NCBI RefSeq assembly: GCF_009938225.1
Contig: NZ_AP019657.1
Coordinates: 682,001-746,000 of the forward strand
Origin: Vibrio ponticus
GTDB lineage: Bacteria; Pseudomonadota; Gammaproteobacteria; Enterobacterales; Vibrionaceae
Length of the DNA: 64,000 nt
Direction of reading: 5' to 3'
Shown here piece after piece: positions 9,119 to 17,819 of the stretch. The position numbers were made by a program, and so were the translations under genes. The notes below the pieces were generated by a model that worked only from the letters and a program-made list of their open reading frames with translations, made no database searches and was not told where the DNA came from. Each line of letters begins with the position of its first letter. Positions within the stretch are counted from its first letter, which is position 1.

Positions 9119-10336
9119 ATGGCTGGTGTTTTAGGTATGATCCTTGCTGGTGGAGAGGGCTCGAGGTTACGTCCACTTACTGAATCTCGTAGTAAACCTT
9201 CTGTTCCTTTCGGAGGAAGCTATCGCCTAATTGATTTCGCGCTTAACAACTTCGTTAATGCTGATCTGATGCGCATTTATGTACTGACACAATTTAAATC
9301 GCAATCTTTGTTCCATCATTTGAAAAAAGGGTGGAACATCAATGGCATAACAGATCGCTTTATCGATCCAATCCCTGCACAAATGCGTACAGGCAAGCGT
9401 TGGTATGAGGGGACCGCTGACGCAATTTATCAAAACCTCCGCTTTATGGAGTTGGCTGAGCCTGATCAGGTATGTATTTTTGGTTCAGACCATATTTACA
9501 AGATGGACATCAAGCAGATGCTTGATTTTCACAAACAGAAAGAGGCGGCACTGACGGTGTCAGCGCTACGTATGCCACTTTCACAAGCTTCGCAATTTGG
9601 TGTTATCGAAGTTGACACTGAAGGTCGCATGGTTGGTTTTGAAGAAAAACCGGCTAACCCTAAAGCGATCCCGGGTGATCCTGAACACGCGTTAGTCTCT
9701 ATGGGTAACTATGTGTTTGAGGCACCAACCCTATTTGCAGAGCTTATCGAAGATGCCGACAATCCAGATTCTTCTCATGATTTTGGTAAAGATATCATTC
9801 CAAAGATGTTCCCACGTGGCGACGTGTTTGTTTATGATTTCAGTTGTAACCAAATTACCGGTGAGAAAGAAGAAGTTTATTGGCGTGATGTCGGTACTAT
9901 TGGCGCGTATTGGGAAGCGCACATGGACCTTCTCAAGAAAGATGCTCCATTCTCACTCTATAACCGTAAGTGGCCGCTACACACTTACTACCCACCATTG
10001 CCACCTGCAACCTTTACCGATTCAGACAACGGGCGTGTACAGATCATTGACAGCTTAGTCTGTAACGGCAGTTTAGTGCGCGGGTCACGGATTGAAAAAT
10101 CAGTACTGGGCTTCCGCAGCAATATCGCATCAGCGTGTGACATTAGTGAAAGTATTTTGCTAGGCGACGTTAAGATTGGCGATGGTTGTGTTCTACGTCG
10201 TGTCATTATCGACAAAGACGTGGATATTGCCCCAGGCACTCAAATTGGTGTCAATCTGAAAGAAGACCGTAAGCTTTACCATGTCTCTGAAGAAGGCATC
10301 GTGGTTATTCCGAAAGGAGCTCGCATTGGTTACTGA
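9119..10336 (+). CDS. glgC: Glucose-1-phosphate adenylyltransferase (ADP-glucose synthase)
   Basis: Makes ADP-glucose from glucose-1-phosphate and ATP, the committed step of bacterial glycogen synthesis. The 405-residue protein has the nucleotidyltransferase signature GGEGSRLRPLTESRSKPSVP near residues 11-30, the FGSDHIYKMD metal/substrate motif near 122, the YWRDVGTIGAYWEAH segment near 260, and a C-terminal left-handed beta-helix (ILLGDVKIGDGCVLRRVIID). The start ATG at 9119 has GGAG 8 bases upstream. Its last codons overlap the glgA start, so the two genes form one translationally coupled operon. glgB, glgX and glgP are not in the window. Confidence 0.97.
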   Translation: MAGVLGMILAGGEGSRLRPLTESRSKPSVPFGGSYRLIDFALNNFVNADLMRIYVLTQFKSQSLFHHLKKGWNINGITDRFIDPIPAQMRTGKRWYEGTADAIYQNLRFMELAEPDQVCIFGSDHIYKMDIKQMLDFHKQKEAALTVSALRMPLSQASQFGVIEVDTEGRMVGFEEKPANPKAIPGDPEHALVSMGNYVFEAPTLFAELIEDADNPDSSHDFGKDIIPKMFPRGDVFVYDFSCNQITGEKEEVYWRDVGTIGAYWEAHMDLLKKDAPFSLYNRKWPLHTYYPPLPPATFTDSDNGRVQIIDSLVCNGSLVRGSRIEKSVLGFRSNIASACDISESILLGDVKIGDGCVLRRVIIDKDVDIAPGTQIGVNLKEDRKLYHVSEEGIVVIPKGARIGY

Positions 10337-11783
10337 TCAATTATCAATTCTCTTTGTTGCTTCAGAAGTTGAAGGTTTGATCAAAAGTGGAGGCTTGGCG
10401 GATGTCGCCAAGGCTCTGCCTCAAGCACTGCACGCGTTAAACCAAAATGTACGTATTGCATTGCCGGGTTATCGTAAAATCGAAGCATTACAAAATGCTG
10501 AATTGGTTCTGAACACTAAGCTTGATCATTGGCCGCATACACCATACCAAGTTCGTCAACTCGCGATTGGTGAAGTTACTGTGTATGCGATTGAATGTGA
10601 CAAATACTTTTCTCGTGATGAAATGTATTCTGAATACAACCAAGCGTATGCCGACAATGGCGAGCGATTCGCGTTCTTTAGCGCTGCTTGTCTAGACATG
10701 CTACCTAAGCTTGAGTTCCAACCAAATATCATTCATGCCAATGACTGGCATACTGGTTTTGTCCCTTATCTGCTCAAACATCGATATGCTGAACACCCAT
10801 TCTTTAGCCATACCCGTAGCGTGATTTCAATTCATAACGCGGTGTTTAAAGGGGTATTCAGCTACGAAGAACTGCCGAACTTAGCTGAGATGCAAGGACA
10901 CTATGCGCCTGATGCCGCGGTGAGCCCAACGCATATTACGATGCTAAAGGCAGGGGTAATGACCGCAGATAAAATCAATGCAGTGAGCCCAACCTACGCA
11001 GAAGAGTTAAAAACGGAACTTGGTAGCCATGGTATGGCGAGAGAGTTTCGCGCACGCGAGCATGACTTAGTCGGGATACTGAATGGCTGCGATTATAGCG
11101 ATTGGAATCCGGCAAAGGATAGCTTCTTACCGGTCCAATACCATGCAGAGCTTTCGAGCATGCAGGCGGGCAAATTAGCGTGTAAACAGGCGATGCAAAG
11201 CCGAGTTAACTTGCCAAACAAAGAAGTCGCGGTATTTGGCATGGTTTGTCGTTTAACCAACCAAAAAGGCGTTCACTATCTTCTTCCGATCTTAGAGCGT
11301 TTTCTAAAGCTGGATGCTCAACTCGTGATCGTGGGCACAGGCGATCCGATTCTGGCGACCCAACTGGCAGAGCTAGCTGCGCGTCATAGTGATAAGTTTG
11401 CGTTTGTTGAAGCTTACAGCAACGAATTAGCTCATCTAGTGGAGGCAGGTTCGGACTTCTTCCTTATGCCGTCGGAGTTTGAACCTTGTGGTCTTAACCA
11501 GATTTACAGCATGGCTTATGGCACGCTGCCTATCGTTCGCGCGGTCGGCGGTTTGAAAGATAGCGTAGTGGATTATGATGATGACCCAGACAACGCAACG
11601 GGTTTTGCATTCCTAAACCCTGAGCCGGTTGAGCTACTGAGTATTATGCAGCGCGCCTTGTTATTCTATTTACAGCAGCGAGAAGAGATGACAAGGGTAC
11701 AACTGTACGCGATGCAGAAACAATTTTGCTGGAAGCGTGCGGCAGATGAGTATCTTGCGCTCTATCGCAGTGCACTTCATTGA
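10326..11783 (+). CDS. glgA: Glycogen synthase
   Basis: GT5 enzyme that adds glucose from ADP-glucose to the growing alpha-1,4-glucan. I use the TTG at 10326 as start (485 residues): it gives the family N-terminus MVTDQLSILFVASEVEGLIK, and AAAGGAG lies 5-6 bases upstream, inside the end of glgC. A longer frame from an ATG at 10281 lacks such support. The ADP-glucose-binding KSGGLADV motif is near residue 19, HANDWHTGF near 137, and the C-terminal GT-B nucleotide site with FFLMPSEFEPCGLNQIYSMA near 380. The gene overlaps glgC by 11 bases and ends at a terminator. Family length is normal. Confidence 0.95.
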   Translation: MVTDQLSILFVASEVEGLIKSGGLADVAKALPQALHALNQNVRIALPGYRKIEALQNAELVLNTKLDHWPHTPYQVRQLAIGEVTVYAIECDKYFSRDEMYSEYNQAYADNGERFAFFSAACLDMLPKLEFQPNIIHANDWHTGFVPYLLKHRYAEHPFFSHTRSVISIHNAVFKGVFSYEELPNLAEMQGHYAPDAAVSPTHITMLKAGVMTADKINAVSPTYAEELKTELGSHGMAREFRAREHDLVGILNGCDYSDWNPAKDSFLPVQYHAELSSMQAGKLACKQAMQSRVNLPNKEVAVFGMVCRLTNQKGVHYLLPILERFLKLDAQLVIVGTGDPILATQLAELAARHSDKFAFVEAYSNELAHLVEAGSDFFLMPSEFEPCGLNQIYSMAYGTLPIVRAVGGLKDSVVDYDDDPDNATGFAFLNPEPVELLSIMQRALLFYLQQREEMTRVQLYAMQKQFCWKRAADEYLALYRSALH

Positions 11784-11818
11784 GCATAACTGACAAAAAA
11801 GATGAACAGATAGTGTTA

Positions 11819-11847
11819 AAAAGGCATCAATTGATGCCTTTTTTTAC
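11819..11847 (+). terminator. glgCA operon terminator
   Basis: AAGGCATCA pairs with TGATGCCTT around a two-base loop, followed by seven T residues. Confidence 0.88.
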
Positions 11848-11957
11848 ACTTTTCTCGTCTCAACTTCATATAAAGTGATATAAGCTGAGTTAAGCCACAA
11901 GAAACCTATGTTAGGCTGCTTATCCTTTGGTAACATCAAACGTAATTTTTAACCGCA

Positions 11958-12755
11958 ATGAGTACTGGTTTGTTATTTCATAAAACCTATTTACACCCAA
12001 CAAGTTCTGAATGGGTTGTGTTTGTCCACGGTGCTGGCGGTAGCTCATCGATTTGGTTCAAGCAAATTAAAGCATACAAACAGCACTTCAACTTACTGCT
12101 GATTGACTTACGTGGTCACGGCAAGTCGAGCCAACTGCTTAAAGACCTTATTTCTAATCGCTATACCTTCAAAGAAGTGACGCTGGATATTCTCCAAGTA
12201 CTCGATCATTTGAAGATTCAGTCGGCGCACTTTGTGGGTATGTCGTTAGGCACCATCATAGTACGCAATCTGGCAGAGCTCGCGACTGAGCGTGTAAAAT
12301 CAATGGTGCTGGGTGGGGCGGTAACCCGTCTCAATACTCGCTCACAGTTCTTAGTCACGGTTGGCAACGCTTTCAAGCATGTTGTGCCATATATGTGGTT
12401 GTATAGCTTATTTGCTTACATCGTGATGCCGCAAAAAACTCAAAAGCAATCTCGCCACCTGTTTATCCGCGAGGCGAAAAAGCTTTGTCAGCAAGAATTT
12501 AAACGTTGGTTTAGATTAGCGTCTGATGTGAATCCCTTAATGCGCTATTTTAAGGAAAGAGAGTTACCTATCCCTACGCTGTATCTGATGGGGGATAGAG
12601 ACTATATGTTTATCAAACCGGTAAAAGAGATGGTCGCGGTGCACCAGCAAAGCCAGCTATTGGAAATCGCCAATTGTGGTCATGTTTGCAATATCGAAAG
12701 ACCAGACGAATTTAACCAGCACTCGATTCGCTTCATCCAGCAACAAATTGGTTAA
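11958..12755 (+). CDS. Alpha/beta hydrolase fold protein
   Basis: A 265-residue cytoplasmic hydrolase of unknown substrate. It has the fold's landmarks: oxyanion motif VHGAGG at residues 23-28, the nucleophile elbow GMSLG with Ser97, an acidic residue in MGDRDYMF (Asp213 or Asp215) and the catalytic His242 in CGHVCNIERPDEF. LIDLRGHGKSS near 48-58 is also typical. Residues 140-200 form the variable lid. The gene is convergent with the DUF2007 gene and overlaps its end by 4 bases. No specific function (lipase, esterase, haloperoxidase-like) can be chosen from the sequence. Confidence 0.85.
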   Translation: MSTGLLFHKTYLHPTSSEWVVFVHGAGGSSSIWFKQIKAYKQHFNLLLIDLRGHGKSSQLLKDLISNRYTFKEVTLDILQVLDHLKIQSAHFVGMSLGTIIVRNLAELATERVKSMVLGGAVTRLNTRSQFLVTVGNAFKHVVPYMWLYSLFAYIVMPQKTQKQSRHLFIREAKKLCQQEFKRWFRLASDVNPLMRYFKERELPIPTLYLMGDRDYMFIKPVKEMVAVHQQSQLLEIANCGHVCNIERPDEFNQHSIRFIQQQIG

Positions 12756-13063
12756 GCCTCAACCAAGGATTCTCCGCACTGCCAACACAGGGCGAATTGA
12801 CCTTCATTGATTTCTCCACATTCAGGGCATTGCCAAGATGCCTCTGTGTGTGGTTGCTCAAACTGCTCAATTAACTGTTTGGCTTCCGCGCTCTTGTCTT
12901 GATCTAATAACCAGACATGGGGCGCACTTGCCTCACCAAACGGCACTTCACCTTGTAGACCAAAGATACCTTCGCCTCTTACTTCACAAGCGATATTGTA
13001 CGAGCGTAGAAGCTCACACACGATGTGAGCTTGTGGAGGGTTAGTCGCACTATAGATTTTCAC
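12752..13063 (-). CDS. DUF2007 protein with C-terminal zinc ribbon
   Basis: A 103-residue protein. Residues 1-65 match the DUF2007 'putative signal transducing protein' domain (KIYSATNPPQAHIVCELLRS, then VRGEGIFGLQGEVP and HVWLLD). Residues 78-100 form a zinc ribbon with two Cys pairs, CPEC and CWQC, around GEINEGQFAL, resembling a RanBP2-type finger. The function is unknown; zinc binding is inferred from the cysteine spacing. It is transcribed leftward and shares a 4-base tail overlap with the hydrolase, followed after 31 bases upstream (at 13095) by the end of the TVP38-type gene in the same direction, which may put the two in one transcript. Confidence 0.82.
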   Translation of the reverse strand: MKIYSATNPPQAHIVCELLRSYNIACEVRGEGIFGLQGEVPFGEASAPHVWLLDQDKSAEAKQLIEQFEQPHTEASWQCPECGEINEGQFALCWQCGESLVEA

Positions 13064-13094
13064 CTTTATCTCCGTGTCAGGCTAATTAGGGCGG

Positions 13095-13784
13095 TTATGC
13101 TTGGCTCTGAGATTGAGGCTGACCTCTAAATTTGTTCATTGCCCATTTAGCAATGATTGGGAATAAGCCAAGCAGTGCAAAGGAGACCAGCACCGAAGGT
13201 GACACGATTCCTGACAAACTATCGATTTGCGCTAATTGTGTCCCTGCATTTAAGTACACTGCCGTACCCGGCAACATGCCAATTTGACTGACCAAATAAA
13301 AACGGGCGGTCGTGATTGGAGTTAGCCCCATTAATAAATTGATTAAGAAGAACGGAAAGACTGGAATTAGGCGCAACGAAAACAAATAGAATGCGCCATC
13401 TTTGGCAACGCCTTGGTTGATGGCAGTGAGTTTATCGCCAAACTTACCTTGTACCCAATCACGCAGTAGAAAACGGCTGCTGAGGAAGGCGAGGGTAGCG
13501 CCTAGAGTGCTGGCAAATGAGACCAGCAGCAAGCTCGTCCAGAAACCAAATAGAGCCGCCCCAAGGAGGGTGACGACAGCCGCTCCTGGAATTGAAAAGG
13601 CAGTAATCGCGACATAGGCGGCAAAGTATGTGATGGCGGCAACAGCGAAATTCTGATCAATGAAAGAGCCTAGGGCTGCTTGCTGGGCTTTCGCGTTTTC
13701 TAACGTTAACTGATCGCCAAACTGAGTGATCAATAGGGCAATCAGTGCAATCAATGCAATGCCAATAATCAGTTTCTTATTCAT
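13095..13784 (-). CDS. TVP38/TMEM64 (VTT-domain) inner-membrane protein
   Basis: A 229-residue polytopic membrane protein of the DedA/VTT superfamily. An N-terminal helix (LIIGIALIALIALLITQFG) is followed by the VTT core with SIPGAAVVTLLGAALFG near residue 70, GATLAFLSSRFLLRDWVQ near 100, and the signature FSLRLIPVFPFFLINLLMGL near 140. Members are linked to lipid scrambling/flippase activity and membrane homeostasis; the role here is inferred from the family only. It is transcribed leftward between tfoY and the DUF2007 gene; RBS GGAGAG lies 8 bases before the ATG at 13784. Confidence 0.87.
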   Translation of the reverse strand: MNKKLIIGIALIALIALLITQFGDQLTLENAKAQQAALGSFIDQNFAVAAITYFAAYVAITAFSIPGAAVVTLLGAALFGFWTSLLLVSFASTLGATLAFLSSRFLLRDWVQGKFGDKLTAINQGVAKDGAFYLFSLRLIPVFPFFLINLLMGLTPITTARFYLVSQIGMLPGTAVYLNAGTQLAQIDSLSGIVSPSVLVSFALLGLFPIIAKWAMNKFRGQPQSQSQA

Positions 13785-13894
13785 CTTTGCTCTCCTTTAA
13801 CCCTTCTCTACGCCCTTGAGTTAATTTAGTTCATTTATCGGGTAATTTGTTCCTATTGTTTAATAAGAACCTCAAAGCAAAGAAAAACTTTCAT

Positions 13895-13925
13895 AAAAAA
13901 AGCCAGCAGTTGCTGACTTTTTTAC
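13895..13925 (-). terminator. tfoY terminator
   Basis: A hairpin with TCAGCA/TGCTGG-type arms (one mismatch) flanked by A and T runs immediately after the tfoY stop. Read on the minus strand it ends in seven T residues. Confidence 0.8.
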
Positions 13926-13926
13926 T

Positions 13927-14517
13927 CTACTGTAGTCGAGAGAGCAGTTCTTCTCGACGAGTCTGGGGAACCACAGACCAATGTGTGCCTTTTATCGCGC
14001 CTTCTAATGACCAGAGGAGCTCTAAACTGACGTCGCTGCTGTGAGTGTCTCGAATCGCCTTATACGCTTCTACAGAGCCTGCTTCTTCGAGTTGTTCGAC
14101 ATTGTCGATGCCTGCTTTTTTCAGCATACGCTCTGTTGCTAGGCGCAGGTTTGGCAAATCTTTAATACGAGTCGGCTTGGTTTCGGCTTGAACCGACTTC
14201 TCTTGCTGCGCTTGAGTGTGAGCTTCACGTCCGATCTGCAGTGTTTTTTCACTGTCGTTGTACCACTCTTCGCTAAGAGCGAAGTACTTGGTTACTACCG
14301 GGAAGCCACGTTTCTGATATACGTATGGTTCGAAGCCTTGTAATTTAAATTGTGCAGCTAGAGCACTGTCTGCGCGAATATGAAGCTTATTATGTACCAC
14401 TAGTGCAAACATTGTTTCGTCTGCAAAGATCCCAAACCCACCAAACATAGATCGAGATTTAATACGACCTAGCGGCTCAAATAGCCTCATTGAGTCTTTA
14501 AGAATTGGTTTATCCAT
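13927..14517 (-). CDS. tfoY: TfoX/Sxy family regulator TfoY
   Basis: A 196-residue protein with the TfoX N-terminal domain (residues 1-105: [38 protein letters not shown]) and the C-terminal TfoX_C helical domain (130-196: [50 protein letters not shown]). I call it TfoY rather than TfoX because its leader carries a cyclic-di-GMP-I riboswitch, the arrangement known for V. cholerae tfoY, and because its neighbours purR, torD and torR match that locus. TfoY is known to drive motility and type VI secretion at low c-di-GMP, not competence. The start ATG is at 14517; the ribosome site before it is weak, as expected for a switch-controlled gene. Confidence 0.92.
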   Translation of the reverse strand: MDKPILKDSMRLFEPLGRIKSRSMFGGFGIFADETMFALVVHNKLHIRADSALAAQFKLQGFEPYVYQKRGFPVVTKYFALSEEWYNDSEKTLQIGREAHTQAQQEKSVQAETKPTRIKDLPNLRLATERMLKKAGIDNVEQLEEAGSVEAYKAIRDTHSSDVSLELLWSLEGAIKGTHWSVVPQTRREELLSRLQ

Positions 14518-14620
14518 TCAGTACTTTCTCGGTGTATGTGTATGTCAATACGCCACCAAATCAGGTCCGAGAGAATAGCAGTTGTGCAGGAAATAGGAGA
14601 GTAATCCGTTAACGTGCGCA

Positions 14621-14727
14621 TTTCTACCATCGGCAACCCCGCTACCATACATATTGTCGATGACAATGATGTTTAGGCCGGTGGCTTTGCGTCCCAGCTT
14701 TTCAGTCTGGTTTGCCCTGTGCGTGAC
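14621..14727 (-). ncRNA. Cyclic-di-GMP-I (GEMM) riboswitch before tfoY
   Basis: Read on the minus strand from 14727, the segment contains in order CACGCACAGGGCAAACC, GGGACGCAAAGCC, CCGGCCTAAAC and GGTAGCGGGGTTGCCGATGG. These are the conserved elements of the GEMM-I aptamer, almost identical to the V. cholerae Vc2 aptamer in the core. The GNRA-like tetraloop and receptor region and the two c-di-GMP-contacting stems are intact. About 100 bases separate the aptamer from the tfoY start codon, enough for an expression platform. No protein gene lies in this 409-base gap. Confidence 0.95.
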
Positions 14728-14828
14728 TTAATTTGCTTTGCTAAAGATTGTTTACTTAGCAGCTAAGTATCTTATTACTATGAAATAGTTGTGAATCTAA
14801 TGCAAGAATTAAGTTGAATAGAAAAGAC

Positions 14829-14857
14829 AATAGCTGACAGTTTAACCATCAGCTATT
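14829..14857 (-). terminator. purR terminator
   Basis: AATAGCTGA at 14829-14837 and TCAGCTATT at 14849-14857 are perfectly complementary (11-base loop); the minus-strand continuation is T-rich (TGTCTTTTC). It lies about 70 bases after the purR stop and upstream of the tfoY riboswitch. Confidence 0.65.
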
Positions 14858-14926
14858 GATATAAATGCGAGTTACTTCAAAGTACTATGCTCGGACATTT
14901 GCCAGCGTATTGCTCGGTACTCTGAT

Positions 14927-15931
14927 TTAGTTGATTTTCGCAACGGTAGAGCGATCAACGATTTCTGGGTGCATTTCAAACACACGTTTTTCGTGCTCTT
15001 TGTCCTTAATGCGCTCAAGTAAGATTTCAAATGCGTTTTTACCCACACGACGCTTAGGTTGGTGAACCGTGGTTAGCGGTGGTGAGAAGTACTCTGCTAG
15101 TTCAATGTTGTCGTAACCAATCACTGACATATCTTCAGGGATACGAATGCCTTTTTGCTGTAGGCGGCTCATTAAGCCTAGTGCCATCGTATCGTTGAAA
15201 CAGAAAATTGCCGTTGGGCGTTTGTCCATCGCAACAATCTTGTCAGCCGCTAACACAGCAGTGTCACACTCGAAGTTACCTTCTAAAATCCAGTCTTCAT
15301 CAACCGTCAGGTTCGCTTCGCCCATTGCGCGCTTAAAGCCTTGAATACGCTCTTGGCAAACTGCTTTTTCAAAGTGACCACTCAAACAAGCGATATCTTT
15401 ATGACCATGGTCGATAAGGAATTTGGTTGCTAGGTAGCCACCTTCTTCTGCGTTATCGATAATCTTGTCGGTTTGAGAGCTCTCTGGACCCCAGTCCATG
15501 ACCACTTTAGGAATGTCTTTATGGCGATCTAGCATCTCGCTCAGTTCTTCAGTTAGGTCAGAACACATTACTAAAATGCCGTCGACACGCTTTTCTGCAA
15601 GCATGCGAATGTAGTCACGTTGCTTCTCGTAAATACCGCCGGTATTACAAAGGATCAACGTGTAACCTTGACGGTAGCAGTAGCTCTCTACGCCATCAAT
15701 GACTTCAGAGAAGAAAAGGTTCGTTGATTGAGTCACCAACATACCAATCGTACGTGTGGTATTACATTTTAAGCTACGAGCCACCGCACTTGGTGCGTAG
15801 TTTAGCTCTTTTACTGCTTCCATAACGCGTTCTTGAGTCGCTTCTGCAACAAAACGCGTTTTGTTAATTACGTGTGAGACTGTCGTAGTTGATACGCCAG
15901 CGAGGCGAGCAACGTCTTTAATAGTGGCCAT
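14927..15931 (-). CDS. purR: HTH-type transcriptional repressor PurR
   Basis: LacI-family repressor; in enterobacteria and vibrios it binds purine-pathway operators with hypoxanthine or guanine as corepressor. The 334-residue length matches PurR. The N-terminus [20 protein letters not shown] is the LacI-type helix-turn-helix, followed by the hinge helix [10 protein letters not shown] near residues 48-57, then the periplasmic-binding-protein fold ([74 protein letters not shown]). The purR assignment over another LacI member rests on close resemblance and on synteny with V. cholerae. Half-conserved GCAAACG/CGTTTGCG motifs occur upstream, at about 16054-16063 and 16096-16102. Confidence 0.9.
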   Translation of the reverse strand: MATIKDVARLAGVSTTTVSHVINKTRFVAEATQERVMEAVKELNYAPSAVARSLKCNTTRTIGMLVTQSTNLFFSEVIDGVESYCYRQGYTLILCNTGGIYEKQRDYIRMLAEKRVDGILVMCSDLTEELSEMLDRHKDIPKVVMDWGPESSQTDKIIDNAEEGGYLATKFLIDHGHKDIACLSGHFEKAVCQERIQGFKRAMGEANLTVDEDWILEGNFECDTAVLAADKIVAMDKRPTAIFCFNDTMALGLMSRLQQKGIRIPEDMSVIGYDNIELAEYFSPPLTTVHQPKRRVGKNAFEILLERIKDKEHEKRVFEMHPEIVDRSTVAKIN

Positions 15932-16010
15932 AAGGTATGATCCTATTTATAGCTGCCACATGGCTATTCACATTTTTGAATAAAACTGGCAGAAAGTAAT
16001 AGAAATACAA

Positions 16011-16033
16011 AAACCGCTTTTTTACAGCGGTTT
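16011..16033 (-). terminator. Hairpin between torD and purR
   Basis: AAACCGCT (16011-16018) and AGCGGTTT (16026-16033) form a perfect 8-bp stem; on the minus strand it is followed by TTTGTATTTC. It may terminate torD or attenuate read-through into purR. A second, weaker hairpin (CATTC/GAATG arms) lies directly after the torD stop at 16102-16134. Confidence 0.55.
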
Positions 16034-16134
16034 GTACTTGATTCGTATTTTTTTATCGTTTGCGGCTTCGATTTTAGACCGCATCGTCGCCAGTAGCAAA
16101 CGAAAAACCCATTCATTGTTGACGAATGAGTGTT

Positions 16135-16803
16135 TTAGCTCTCTTCACCCACTAGGTAGTTGCAGTCCAATTCTAAGAAAGCAACCAGCAGTGACGCCAC
16201 AGAAGAGTAGAAACCGAATGAATCTAAAGTTTGGCTTTTCGCGGCAAACTTAGGCACCCAGTTTAAAATGTGCTGACGAATAAACGCTTCTTGCTCTAGC
16301 AGTGCATCGTTGAGATGACGCTCTTGTTCAAGTTCGTTAGAACGAATGATCATGTTACCAAGCAAATCGAGCTCAATGGCAATGTGATCAGCAGGCTCGT
16401 TCAAATCTTGGTTAACGGCTACGCCATGCTTAGTCAGCAGGGCATCCATCTCGTTTGCTGGTTCGTCATGCAGCAAACCAGTCGTGCCAACGTACATAGA
16501 CGCATAAGGCAGTGCTGATTCTTTGTCTGACTTCAAGAACAAGTCGCAAAAGTCAGCGGCAAGTTCAAGCTGACCATCTTCACGGTCAATCTGACGATTT
16601 AACGCATCAACAAGGCGGTCAACCGCAGGTTTTAGCGTTGGGTTTTCACCCAGACCGGCAAGAAAGCCTCGAATAGCAGGGCTTTGATATTGCTCAAGTT
16701 CTGCTTCTGTTAGCTCTTTAGCGAACAGACTAGAAAACCACCAGTAAATCTCTGCACGTTTTTCATTAAACGCTTTTAATTCTTGCATCTCGCAATGCTC
16801 CAA
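16135..16803 (-). CDS. torD: TorA-specific chaperone TorD
   Basis: Cytoplasmic chaperone that binds the signal peptide and core of TorA while the molybdenum cofactor is inserted, before Tat export. The 222-residue all-helical protein has the TorD/DmsD family pattern: [21 protein letters not shown] near residues 13-33, [25 protein letters not shown] near 83-107 and [16 protein letters not shown] near 138-153. It starts at an ATG at 16803 and is divergent from torR, 224 bases away. Its client TorA is encoded 38 kb to the right, unlike E. coli, where torD sits in torCAD. Confidence 0.9.
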   Translation of the reverse strand: MEHCEMQELKAFNEKRAEIYWWFSSLFAKELTEAELEQYQSPAIRGFLAGLGENPTLKPAVDRLVDALNRQIDREDGQLELAADFCDLFLKSDKESALPYASMYVGTTGLLHDEPANEMDALLTKHGVAVNQDLNEPADHIAIELDLLGNMIIRSNELEQERHLNDALLEQEAFIRQHILNWVPKFAAKSQTLDSFGFYSSVASLLVAFLELDCNYLVGEES

Positions 16804-17027
16804 GTTTCAGTACTATTAATATTTTAGCGAACAAAAATGAATAGCGATAACACATGTTGTGATTAAATGAGTCAAAAAATGGCAAAAGATTAACAACTGC
16901 GCTAGTTTTGTCTTGAATCAATAAAAAATCATCTTTCTAGATTTTAATATAACAAATACTAGAAATGTTACGATTTATGAATAGAATACACTTGAAATTA
17001 ATTCCCAATGTAAATTAAGTGGTTTAG
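16804..17027. promoter_or_regulatory. torD/torR divergent promoter region
   Basis: Contains ATGAATAG twice, at about 16837-16844 (near torD) and 16977-16984 (near torR). In ten-base context each agrees at 8 of 10 positions with the complement of the E. coli TorR decamer CTGTTCATAT. The arrangement suggests TorR control of both genes, but this is inference from short matches. Confidence 0.35.
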
Positions 17028-17738
17028 ATGAGCTATCACGTATTAGTAGTAGAAGATGATGCGGTCACTCGCAGTAAGCTAGTTGGCTACTTTCAAAATG
17101 AAGGTTACACAGTCAGCGAAGCTGAAAGCGGCGAGCAGATGCGCGACACCCTACAAAATCATTCGATCGACTTAGTTATGTTAGACATTAACCTTCCTGG
17201 TGAAGACGGTCTGATGTTAACTCGCGAACTGCGTAGTCAATCGGACATTGGAATTATCCTGGTAACAGGACGCACGGATAGCATTGATAAAATCGTTGGT
17301 CTAGAAATGGGCGCAGACGATTATGTGACAAAACCGTTCGAACTTCGTGAATTGTTAGTGCGCGTGAAAAACCTATTGTGGCGCATCTCTGCGGCACGTA
17401 ACGCGGGCACTATGGTTGATCAGAAGAATGACGCAAATATTGTTCGCTTTGGCGAATGGATGTTTGACATTCAACGTCGCGCGTTAAGCCGCAACGGTGA
17501 GCCAGTAAAACTGACTAAAGCAGAATACGAGTTGTTGGTAGCGCTTTCTTCGTACCCGAACCAAGTACTAAGCCGTGAACGTATTTTGAATATGATTAGT
17601 CATCGTGTTGATGCGCCAAACGACCGTACCATCGATGTACTGATTCGTCGTATGCGCGCTAAAATGGAATTTGATCCGAAGAACCCACAAATTTTTGTTA
17701 CGGTTCACGGTGAAGGTTACATGTTCGCTGGCGATTAA
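17028..17738 (+). CDS. torR: TorR response regulator (OmpR/PhoB family)
   Basis: Two-component regulator of the TMAO respiratory genes. The 236-residue protein has a receiver domain with D10/D11, phospho-acceptor Asp53 in LVMLDINLPGEDG, T80 in LVTGRTDS and K102-P in DYVTKPFELRE, followed by a winged-helix OmpR DNA-binding domain (REPVKLTKAEYELL, RTIDVLIRRMRAKM, VHGEGYMF). VGLEMGADDYVTKPFELREL and RVKNLLWRIS closely match E. coli TorR and separate it from ArcA. No cognate sensor torS or torT is adjacent. Starts at the ATG at 17028. Confidence 0.9.
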   Translation: MSYHVLVVEDDAVTRSKLVGYFQNEGYTVSEAESGEQMRDTLQNHSIDLVMLDINLPGEDGLMLTRELRSQSDIGIILVTGRTDSIDKIVGLEMGADDYVTKPFELRELLVRVKNLLWRISAARNAGTMVDQKNDANIVRFGEWMFDIQRRALSRNGEPVKLTKAEYELLVALSSYPNQVLSRERILNMISHRVDAPNDRTIDVLIRRMRAKMEFDPKNPQIFVTVHGEGYMFAGD

Positions 17739-17759
17739 GTGACTAACCGAAGTTGAAAA

Positions 17760-17791
17760 CAAAAAAACCGAAGCAGATGCTTCGGTTTTTT
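17760..17791. terminator. Bidirectional terminator between torR and elyC
   Basis: AACCGAAGC and GCTTCGGTT pair around a short loop, with A and T runs on both sides. It serves convergent torR (+) and elyC (-). Confidence 0.9.
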
Positions 17792-17819
17792 TATCTTAAG
17801 TAAGTTAGCCGCTAAGGGA

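Noticed and set aside
10281..10325. ATG 10281 as glgA start
   Set aside because: No ribosome site and an N-terminal extension not found in the family; the TTG at 10326 fits better.
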